NCBI GenBank assembly: GCA_902632055.1
Contig: CACPAS010000006.1
Span: 1 to 49,281 of the forward strand
DNA: 49,281 bases
Direction of reading: 5' to 3'
Source: an uncultured OCS116 cluster bacterium
GTDB taxonomy: Bacteria > Pseudomonadota > Alphaproteobacteria > Rhizobiales > TMED25
A program made the translations under genes and the position numbers. Shown here piece after piece: positions 1 to 7,032 of this stretch (positions are counted from its first letter, which is position 1; each line of letters starts with the position of its first letter). The notes below the pieces were generated by a model, which was given only the letters and a program-made list of their open reading frames with translations, was not told the DNA's origin and searched no databases.

Positions 1-2299
1 CATCGCTGGCTCCATTGTAATAAGCCTCCCAGAGTTCGTTGGGCTGTCTATTAGGAAGTAACGTTGATAGTTTTTCATAGTCAAACTTTAAAACATCAAG
101 AATTTCATTTTCCAGGATTTCAAGTCTTTGATTATCAGCGCTAGTTTTTTTCTCATTCATCCTAGCTTTTGGTGATAGGATTTCTGGTAAGATCCAATCT
201 TTTGATGGTTTTGTTCTATTTGGACTTAATTGTTTCGAATTCGGTTTCTTTTTCGCTACAGATTGCTCTATCTTAGATGGAGGCAATTCTATATCTCGAT
301 TAACGTCGTATTCAGAGATTAATGAATTTAACTGGCCTATTGCTGCAATTTGCTCTTCAATAACATTCCTCATCTTACTTAAGTGATGATTCGTTTCGTC
401 GGGGAGTTCGAAAATATCCCTTTTAATAGAGCTTCTTGTATCATCTAGATTTTTTATCAATTTTTCGGTAACTCCGATAAGGCTTTGCAAACTCTCATCA
501 TAAGAACTTGAAATTTGCTTGATTTCATTATCTATTTTATCGAAGGTTTCTTTTTGAACATTGACCATATCAGTAGAGACTTGTGATGTCGTGGCGGTTA
601 TCTCATTCGCAATATCACTTGCAGTATTTCTCGCTTCCAGCCTAAAGCTATCGATGGATGAAGATATGTTACTCTGAATATCCTCAATATTATTTATAGT
701 GTTCTGGCTCAGCTCTTCAGATTTCTCGATGAGGCTCGAGCTTAGGCTGATTAATTGCTCATGCATCTGGTCTTGAATATTTGAAAGTTCACGATCTGCT
801 GTCTTCGATGTATCATCAAAGTTTACCTTAATAGTTTTAAGAATTTCTTTTATAGTATTGTTTAGTTTATCGGTTGTATCATTCGTGATCTCTTTAATTG
901 CCTCCATCATCATCTTTGTTTTCGCATTGAACTCTAATATTTTCTGATCAAAAGATTTTTCAATTTCAAATTTCTGACCTTCAATTGCTATTTTTGTCTC
1001 GGAATTTATATCTTTAAATATCTCCTCAATGCTAAGAATTTGATTCGAAAGTGTTCCTCTCAGCTCCTCAGATATTGATTTTAAATGATTAGACAGACGT
1101 TTATTGATTGAGACTTCTTCTGATAATTTTTCGTCGATAATTTTAACAGTGGCCTTGCTTATATCAGATATTTTTGACTCATAAGCATTAGATATTATTT
1201 CCAAAGATTTAATGTCATTACTTAATCCCTCATAGATATGAGTGAGTTTTGGCTCCATCTCATTTTTGAAATTAATTAAGAGCTGATCTGTATTTAGAAT
1301 TTTTATATCCATCCCTTCAGTGAGACGACTAAGTTCGCCAACTGAGTCCTCTAACCTGAGGTTTTGCTCATTCATGATCTTATTTAAATTACCCAGAGAT
1401 AATTCAAGCTCGTCTTTTGCAGATCTCACAGATTTTACTTGAGTAGTAATGGTATTATTTGTTGAGTTCAGGCTTGATGAAATTTCATCGCTGGTATCTT
1501 TTATCGATGCTGATGTAGATTCGATTTTCTCCACTGTATCGTCAAACATAGCCAAAGATCTTGTAAATTCTTCATCAATGGCTGAGAGTTTCTGAACCTG
1601 TGCGCCTATTTGTTGGTCAAGCTCTAATGATTTGTCTTGAAATTTCTCTAAAATCTCCTCTAACTGCAATTTGGTTGAAGATGTTGTCCCAATAACTTCT
1701 TCTTTTTGTGACTTTATGGTATTAACCATATCCATCAACTTAACTTCATTGGACGACATGCTTGCCTCAAGCTGATTGATTTCACGAGCGACTGATTTTT
1801 CAAGATCACTTGATTTCTTTATTGCATCGTTAATCACATCAGTGATTTGAGTGATTTCATTTCTTATTGCGCTGCTGAGTGTAGAAACTGCTTTTTCAGA
1901 TGACTTAACAGGATGTGTTAATCTAAGAGCAGTATTTAGGAGGCCATCAGATATAATTGTAACCTCTCGGAGTTTTCTGACCATAAAATAATATAACCAA
2001 AAAAAAGGTATAATAATCAAAAATATAGCCGTGTAGATTTGAACTTTCTGTATTTTGAAAACATCTAACAAACTAAAAGGTGTATTGATTATATCACCAT
2101 AATTGTAGAGCAGAGCTGCCACTCCAATCGCAATGTAGAAGAAAGTCAAACCAAAGAAATAAAATTTAGCTCTTGTAGATCTCATTTCTTTTACCTGATC
2201 AATTAGGCTTGCAGCGTACAAATCGTCGTCATTAGCATGATTTTCAGTCTTTGGTATCGAATTACTATTTTTTTTGTTGTTATAATCAATATCAGCCAT
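1..2299 (-). CDS. Large membrane-anchored coiled-coil protein (partial, TipN-like architecture)
   Basis: The minus frame is open from ATG at 2299 to the window edge, giving at least 766 residues with the C-terminus missing. A polar leader of about 45 residues is followed by two hydrophobic segments (about 46-66, FYFFGLTFFYIAIG..., and 88-107, ending FFWLYYFMVRKL). About 550 residues of low-complexity, Ser/Glu/Lys/Ile-rich sequence with heptad character follow, and the visible end is a denser motif (LPNRQPNELWEAYYNGASD). Two N-terminal membrane spans before a long cytoplasmic coiled coil is the layout of the Caulobacter polarity factor TipN. That resemblance is architectural only; automatic pipelines often call such proteins apolipoprotein-like or kinesin-like. 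A role in cell-envelope or polarity scaffolding is inference. The gene is divergent from the ferredoxin gene. Confidence 0.75.
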   Translation of the reverse strand, partial: MADIDYNNKKNSNSIPKTENHANDDDLYAASLIDQVKEMRSTRAKFYFFGLTFFYIAIGVAALLYNYGDIINTPFSLLDVFKIQKVQIYTAIFLIIIPFFWLYYFMVRKLREVTIISDGLLNTALRLTHPVKSSEKAVSTLSSAIRNEITQITDVINDAIKKSSDLEKSVAREINQLEASMSSNEVKLMDMVNTIKSQKEEVIGTTSSTKLQLEEILEKFQDKSLELDQQIGAQVQKLSAIDEEFTRSLAMFDDTVEKIESTSASIKDTSDEISSSLNSTNNTITTQVKSVRSAKDELELSLGNLNKIMNEQNLRLEDSVGELSRLTEGMDIKILNTDQLLINFKNEMEPKLTHIYEGLSNDIKSLEIISNAYESKISDISKATVKIIDEKLSEEVSINKRLSNHLKSISEELRGTLSNQILSIEEIFKDINSETKIAIEGQKFEIEKSFDQKILEFNAKTKMMMEAIKEITNDTTDKLNNTIKEILKTIKVNFDDTSKTADRELSNIQDQMHEQLISLSSSLIEKSEELSQNTINNIEDIQSNISSSIDSFRLEARNTASDIANEITATTSQVSTDMVNVQKETFDKIDNEIKQISSSYDESLQSLIGVTEKLIKNLDDTRSSIKRDIFELPDETNHHLSKMRNVIEEQIAAIGQLNSLISEYDVNRDIELPPSKIEQSVAKKKPNSKQLSPNRTKPSKDWILPEILSPKARMNEKKTSADNQRLEILENEILDVLKFDYEKLSTLLPNRQPNELWEAYYNGASD

Positions 2300-2541
2300 T
2301 TTTCTATCGATAAAAGTTTCAATTAAATTAGTACTTTAGTTATATTTACCTAAAGTCATATATTAAGTTAAAGAGCATCAAATATCAAATAATATTTATA
2401 CATCAATTATGTAAATTATTTGGATAAATTATTCTATGATATACAATCTTTGTATTTAACCGATAATATTATTTGTAGCAAGTCATTTGAATTTGGCAGG
2501 AAAATCATTATATCAAACATAGTAAGTAATATATCGAGCAA

Positions 2542-2868
2542 ATGAGCATGGTAATAGTTAACTTTATAAGTTCAAAGGGCGTTTTGAAATCTGTTAATGC
2601 AACAGAAGGTGAGACCATTATGGATTGCGCAAAGAATAATGATATTTATGAAATCGAAGGCGAATGTGGTGGCGGGTGTTCGTGTGGTACGTGTCACATA
2701 TATATTAACGATGAATGGGTGGACAAAATTGAAGCGCCAACAGAAATGGAAGAAGATATGTTAGATTTCGCAATTGATGTGAAAGAAAATAGCAGGCTTT
2801 CTTGCCAAATAAAAATCGATGAGACACTTGATGGTATAACTGTCCAAACTCCAGAAAAACAATTCTAA
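2542..2868 (+). CDS. 2Fe-2S ferredoxin (adrenodoxin/putidaredoxin type)
   Basis: This 108-residue electron carrier has cluster ligands C42, C48, C51 and C88. The C-x5-C-x2-C-x36-C spacing is exactly that of vertebrate-type (adrenodoxin, putidaredoxin) ferredoxins. An extra cysteine, C46, lies within the loop (GGGCSCGTCH). The protein is acidic, has no signal peptide and should be cytoplasmic. It lies 12 bases upstream of a flavoprotein reductase, so the pair probably forms an NADPH-to-ferredoxin chain serving a monooxygenase or iron-sulfur assembly. A second ATG two codons in (2548) is an alternative start. The partner acceptor cannot be deduced. Confidence 0.92.
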   Translation: MSMVIVNFISSKGVLKSVNATEGETIMDCAKNNDIYEIEGECGGGCSCGTCHIYINDEWVDKIEAPTEMEEDMLDFAIDVKENSRLSCQIKIDETLDGITVQTPEKQF

Positions 2869-2880
2869 TGGTGATATAAT

Positions 2881-3903
2881 ATGGATAATCCGATACAAAC
2901 TGATGTATTAATAATTGGCGCAGGACCTGTAGGGTTATTCGCTGTGTTTGAACTTGGGCTTTTAAACTTGAACTGTCATGTCATTGATATTTTAGACAAA
3001 CCGGGTGGGCAGTGTGCACAGCTATATCCCGAGAAGCCAATATACGATATTCCTGCGTATCCTGTTATTACTGGGCAAGATCTGACAGAGAACTTATTAA
3101 AACAGGTAAAGCCATTTTCTCCGGTACTTCACTATGAGCAGCTTGCAAGTAAAATAGAAAAAAAAGATGACGGAAATTGGCTTGTTGAAACAGACAAGGG
3201 CCTTATATTTGATGTGAAGGCTGTTGTTATTGCTGCAGGTGGGGGGTCATTTGAACCAAAAAAACCTAATATCCCTGATCTAGACAAATATAGTAAATCA
3301 ATAAGCTACTCAATAGATAAGGTAGATAGATTCAAAGATAAAGATATTGTTATTTTGGGTGGTGGAGATAGCGCTCTTGACTGGACGCTGCAGCTTTATG
3401 ACACAGCCAAGAGCCTTACTCTTGTCCACAGAAGAGATAAATTTCGTGGAGCTCCTGCCACCGTTGAAAAAGTGATGAATTTAAGAGAGAATGGGAAGAT
3501 CCAGTTCCATGTTGGCCAAGTAAACGAAATAATCGGTAATAATGGTAAATTATCAGCGGTAAAATGTTTAAAGAGCGATGAAACTATCAACTTGCCCTGC
3601 GATATACTCATGCCTTTCTTTGGCCTGACAATGTCACTCGGGCCACTTGATAAGTGGGGGATAGATTTGTCAGACGAGAGGGTTGTTGTTAACACAGAAA
3701 CGTTTGAAACAAATATTCCAGGTATATATGCTGTTGGAGATATCAATATATACCCCGGTAAGCTCAAACTTATCTTATCTGGTTTCCACGAAACAGCACT
3801 AATGGCACATGCAGTATTTAAGAGAGTAAATCCAGATGAGCGGCTTACTTTGCAATATACGACAACAAGCAGTTCTCTTCAGAAAAAACTCTTGAGTCAG
3901 TAA
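2881..3903 (+). CDS. Ferredoxin--NADP+ reductase, thioredoxin-reductase-like (YumC type)
   Basis: This 340-residue two-dinucleotide-domain flavoprotein has an FAD motif GAGPVG at 13-18, an NADPH-binding motif GGGDSALDW at 160-168 and a C-terminal FAD motif (AVGDINIYPGK). The CxxC redox pair of true thioredoxin reductases is absent, which together with the length assigns it to the bacterial ferredoxin/flavodoxin-NADP+ reductase family rather than TrxB. The ferredoxin gene ends 12 bases upstream, so the two are almost certainly co-transcribed. The cytoplasmic reaction is electron transfer between NADPH and ferredoxin; the physiological direction is not visible. Confidence 0.93.
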   Translation: MDNPIQTDVLIIGAGPVGLFAVFELGLLNLNCHVIDILDKPGGQCAQLYPEKPIYDIPAYPVITGQDLTENLLKQVKPFSPVLHYEQLASKIEKKDDGNWLVETDKGLIFDVKAVVIAAGGGSFEPKKPNIPDLDKYSKSISYSIDKVDRFKDKDIVILGGGDSALDWTLQLYDTAKSLTLVHRRDKFRGAPATVEKVMNLRENGKIQFHVGQVNEIIGNNGKLSAVKCLKSDETINLPCDILMPFFGLTMSLGPLDKWGIDLSDERVVVNTETFETNIPGIYAVGDINIYPGKLKLILSGFHETALMAHAVFKRVNPDERLTLQYTTTSSSLQKKLLSQ

Positions 3904-3961
3904 ATATTATTAACAGCATAGCATTTTTTTTATTTTTTTATTTTTAATTGATTGATTAGTA

Positions 3962-3983
3962 ATTTATATAAGTCTATATAAAT
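3962..3983. promoter_or_regulatory. Perfect inverted repeat upstream of dksA
   Basis: ATTTATATA and TATATAAAT form 9-base perfect arms around a 4-base centre (AGTC), ending 28 bases before the dksA ATG. It lies where a promoter -10 region or operator for dksA-cckA would be. It could be a chance product of AT-rich sequence; no binding protein is proposed. Confidence 0.3.
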
Positions 3984-4011
3984 ATTATCAAATTTGCTAA
4001 AGAGGTTAGTT

Positions 4012-4419
4012 ATGGCTGCTATTGATAATTACATTCCAAGCGAATCTGAGGAGTATATGTGCGATAAGCACCTTGAGTATTTCAGAGATAAACTTCAAAA
4101 TTGGAAGGAAGAAATAATCTCGAACTCAAAACTAACACTTGAAAATTTACAAGAAAAAAACTCCTTTCCTGATGATACAGATAGAGCTTCAAATGAAACG
4201 GATCGATCAATTGAGCTGAGGGCTCGAGATCGTCAAAGAAAATTAATTTCAAAGATTGATAAGGCTCTCAAAAGCATTGAAGATGGTGAATATGGTTATT
4301 GTGAAGAAACTGGTGATCCAATTGGATTAGCAAGACTGGAGGCAAGACCAACAGCAACGCTATCTGTGGAAGCGCAAGAAAGGCATGAAAGAAACGAAAA
4401 AATATACAGGTTCAAATAA
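4012..4419 (+). CDS. dksA: RNA polymerase-binding transcription factor DksA, zinc-cysteine-poor form
   Basis: DksA acts with ppGpp through the RNA polymerase secondary channel. The 135-residue start at ATG 4012 is supported by AAAGAGG six bases upstream; an upstream TTG at 3994 has no such site. The coiled-coil tip keeps the acidic pair and alanine (D54, D57, A59, in PDDTDRAS), and the core ELRARDRQRKLI is well conserved. Of the four zinc cysteines of E. coli DksA only C97 remains; the others are T100, S118 and A121. This is a known state of many alphaproteobacterial DksA proteins. The end overlaps the start of cckA by 35 bases, suggesting coupled expression. Confidence 0.93.
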   Translation: MAAIDNYIPSESEEYMCDKHLEYFRDKLQNWKEEIISNSKLTLENLQEKNSFPDDTDRASNETDRSIELRARDRQRKLISKIDKALKSIEDGEYGYCEETGDPIGLARLEARPTATLSVEAQERHERNEKIYRFK

Positions 4420-5797
4420 ATTTCATTTAAGTGGTTTAAAGGCATTATTTTTTTATTTTGCTCTATCCGTTATATGTGTATTTATTGGTTTAATTTTTTT
4501 CCAATACTATACGTTATTGATCATTATCGTTATCTTATCCGCACTTGGTATCGTCTTTATATTTGAGCAATTTGCGAAAAATAAGTTGAAAATAGATCTT
4601 CAAAATCACAAAGCAGATCTTAAGATTGATCAAAAGTCTTATCAAACCCAAAAAATACAGTCAATTGGGCAACTTGCCGGAGGTGTCGCTCATGACTTTA
4701 ATAATGTATTGACGGCCATAATTGTCTCTACCGACCTGTTAATTTTAAGATTTAAACCAGAGGACCCAACATTTCGAGAGCTTCAGGAAATAAGAGAAAA
4801 TGCGCAAAGAGCTGCTGGTATTGTTCGGCAATTACTTGCATACTCAAGGCAACAAAATTTTAATTTAGAAATAATCTCGCTAACAGATCTACTACAAGAA
4901 CAAGTGATCCTTTTGAACCGACTCGTAGGTGATAAAATAAATATCGATTTAAAGCATGATCCGAAGTTATGGACAATAAGGGCGGATCTGAATCAATTTG
5001 AGTCAGTGATTACAAACCTTGTAATCAATGCAAGAGATGCCATTGAAGCAAACAAGAAAGATGGGCTAATAACTATACAAACAGCCAATATCTCAAATAG
5101 TGATATGCCTTCACACCATGAAGTCAAATTGGTGGATAGAGATTATGTCAGGGTAACCATCACAGACAATGGCACCGGTATACCGCCGGAGATGCGGGAA
5201 AAGATATTTGAACCATTTTATTCAAGTAAAGGGGCGCAGGGGACAGGTCTTGGCCTCTCAATGGTTTATGGAATAATTAAACAGTTAAATGGGTATATTT
5301 TTTTAGCTAATACCGAGTTAATTGAGGGAGCAAGGTTTGATATCTATATCCCAAGATGTACCGATGTAACGGAGGGCGAAACAGATAGCGCGGTAATCAA
5401 AAATGAAAAAAATACCAGAGATATTACTGGAAGTGGAAATATACTTCTAGTCGAAGATGAAGACTCTGTCAGAACTTTTACAAGGAAAGCATTGGAGCTA
5501 TCGGGTTATAATATTACGGAAGCATACGATGGGGTGTCCGCTCTAAAATATATTAATGAAGAAAAAAATAATTATGATCTAATAATTACAGATGTGATGA
5601 TGCCCGAGATGGACGGGCCAGCCTTAGCTAGTGAAATAAAAAGAGATAATCCACAGCAAAAAATTTTATTTATTTCTGGCTACACAGAGAATCATGAGAA
5701 TCTTATATTTGAGGGGGAAAAAGAAGTTTATTTCTTAAATAAACCCTTTACCTTAGAGGAATTAAACTTAACAGTAAAAAAAGTTATACAAAGCTAG
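4385..5797 (+). CDS. cckA: Hybrid sensor histidine kinase CckA (compact form)
   Basis: CckA is the membrane kinase that passes phosphate through ChpT to CtrA in the alphaproteobacterial cell cycle. The 470-residue protein has two hydrophobic segments (about 20-40 and 42-60), a HisKA box GGVAHDFNN with H103, an N-box with N215 (NLVINARDAI), G1 DNGTGIP (261-267), G2 GTGLGLS (286-292) and a C-terminal receiver with D403 (ITDVMMPEMDG). The HisKA and catalytic sequences match CckA closely. The membrane segment passes almost directly to the kinase core, so there is no room for the PAS domains of Caulobacter CckA (about 690 residues). The start lies inside dksA and its ribosome site is poor, so the exact start is uncertain. 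Confidence 0.9.
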   Translation: MKETKKYTGSNKFHLSGLKALFFYFALSVICVFIGLIFFQYYTLLIIIVILSALGIVFIFEQFAKNKLKIDLQNHKADLKIDQKSYQTQKIQSIGQLAGGVAHDFNNVLTAIIVSTDLLILRFKPEDPTFRELQEIRENAQRAAGIVRQLLAYSRQQNFNLEIISLTDLLQEQVILLNRLVGDKINIDLKHDPKLWTIRADLNQFESVITNLVINARDAIEANKKDGLITIQTANISNSDMPSHHEVKLVDRDYVRVTITDNGTGIPPEMREKIFEPFYSSKGAQGTGLGLSMVYGIIKQLNGYIFLANTELIEGARFDIYIPRCTDVTEGETDSAVIKNEKNTRDITGSGNILLVEDEDSVRTFTRKALELSGYNITEAYDGVSALKYINEEKNNYDLIITDVMMPEMDGPALASEIKRDNPQQKILFISGYTENHENLIFEGEKEVYFLNKPFTLEELNLTVKKVIQS

Positions 5798-5810
5798 TTT
5801 TTTATAAAAA

Positions 5811-5836
5811 TTTGTTCTTGACTTAATGAGAACAAA
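5811..5836. promoter_or_regulatory. Inverted repeat in the recA promoter region (possible SOS-type operator)
   Basis: TTTGTTCT and AGAACAAA form perfect 8-base arms around a 10-base centre that begins with TGACTTAA. A possible -35 (TTGACT, 5819-5824) lies across the repeat, so a bound protein would block the promoter. The usual alphaproteobacterial LexA box is the direct repeat GTTC-N7-GTTC; here the half sites are inverted (GTTC-N12-GAAC). Assignment to LexA is therefore inference. Confidence 0.4.
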
Positions 5837-5890
5837 AGTGGTACAAAAACTAAAATTGAGTGATAATATATAATTGAAAGGTATTTTGAA

Positions 5891-6982
5891 ATGTCGGACA
5901 AGTCATTATATGCAGTTGATAAAGATGGTGCATCAGAAAGTACAAAAAATAAAGCACTAGAAACTGCTCTAACACAAATAGAGAAATCGTTTGGTAAAGG
6001 TTCAATAATGAAACTTGGAACAGATGGTGTTGTTGTAGAAATAGAGTCAATACCAACCGGCTCTCTTGGTTTAGATATCGGTTTAGGAATTGGAGGGTTT
6101 CCAAAAGGTAGGGTTATTGAGATATATGGACCTGAATCATCTGGTAAGACAACTTTAGCTCTGCATACTATAGCAGAAGCACAAAAAAAGGGCGGTGTAT
6201 GCTCTTTCATTGATGCTGAGCATGCGCTAGATCCAAGTTATGCTAAAAGACTTGGCGTAAATATAGAAGAATTACTAATTTCGCAGCCCGATACTGGTGA
6301 ACAAGCATTAGAGATCGCTGATACTTTGGTAAGAACTGGTGCTGTAAGTGTTCTTGTCATTGACTCAGTTGCAGCTCTTACACCAAGAGCTGAATTAGAG
6401 GGTGATATGGGAGACTCACTGCCGGGCCTTCAGGCAAGATTAATGAGCCAGGCTTTAAGAAAATTAACAGCATCCATTGCACGATCGAATTGCATGGTCA
6501 TATTCATTAATCAAATAAGAATGAAAATTGGTGTGATGTTTGGAAGCCCTGAAACTACTACAGGTGGTAATGCCCTGAAGTTTTATTCATCTGTCCGGAT
6601 TGATATTAGAAGGATTGCACAAATAAAAGAAAAAGACGAAGTAATAGGTCATGAAACAAGATGTAAGATTGTTAAAAATAAAGTGGCACCACCATTCAAA
6701 CAGGTTGAATTTGATATTATGTATGGTGAAGGTATATCGAAAGCTGGTGAGCTGATAGATTTAGGAGTAAAAATTGGCATAGTTGATAAAGCTGGTTCTT
6801 GGTATGCCTATGGAGACGAAAGGCTTGGGCAAGGTAAAGAGAATGCAAGACAATTCTTAAAAGAGAACGCTGAAATAGCCGAACAAATTGAAAGTCAGAT
6901 AAGAGACGCCTCTCAAAAAAAAGACTCCACTCCAGAGCAGCCGGACATTGATGAAGAAAAAAATGTTCAGATCTCCGAATAA
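5891..6982 (+). CDS. recA: Recombinase RecA
   Basis: RecA forms ATP-dependent filaments on single-stranded DNA, drives strand exchange and stimulates LexA self-cleavage. The 363-residue protein has Walker A GPESSGKT at 80-87, the [12 protein letters not shown] segment, the DNA-loop region [21 protein letters not shown], and the usual acidic, poorly conserved C-terminal tail. The start follows a GAAAGG site 9 bases upstream. It is a separate unit 93 bases after cckA and is followed by alaS, a common alphaproteobacterial order. Confidence 0.99.
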   Translation: MSDKSLYAVDKDGASESTKNKALETALTQIEKSFGKGSIMKLGTDGVVVEIESIPTGSLGLDIGLGIGGFPKGRVIEIYGPESSGKTTLALHTIAEAQKKGGVCSFIDAEHALDPSYAKRLGVNIEELLISQPDTGEQALEIADTLVRTGAVSVLVIDSVAALTPRAELEGDMGDSLPGLQARLMSQALRKLTASIARSNCMVIFINQIRMKIGVMFGSPETTTGGNALKFYSSVRIDIRRIAQIKEKDEVIGHETRCKIVKNKVAPPFKQVEFDIMYGEGISKAGELIDLGVKIGIVDKAGSWYAYGDERLGQGKENARQFLKENAEIAEQIESQIRDASQKKDSTPEQPDIDEEKNVQISE

Positions 6983-7032
6983 AACCTAAACATTATAGAC
7001 ATTTAATCTATCACTAGTCTATAATTGTGATC

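Noticed and set aside
3396-3767. Minus-strand open frame within the reductase gene
   Set aside because: It mirrors a well-supported flavoprotein gene and has no recognisable protein features, so it is a shadow frame.
4012-4419. DksA as a damaged zinc-finger gene
   Set aside because: Loss of three of four cysteines is common in alphaproteobacterial DksA and the rest of the protein is well conserved.
5811-5836. Canonical alphaproteobacterial LexA box before recA
   Set aside because: No GTTC-N7-GTTC direct repeat is present; the half sites are inverted, so only a generic operator is annotated.
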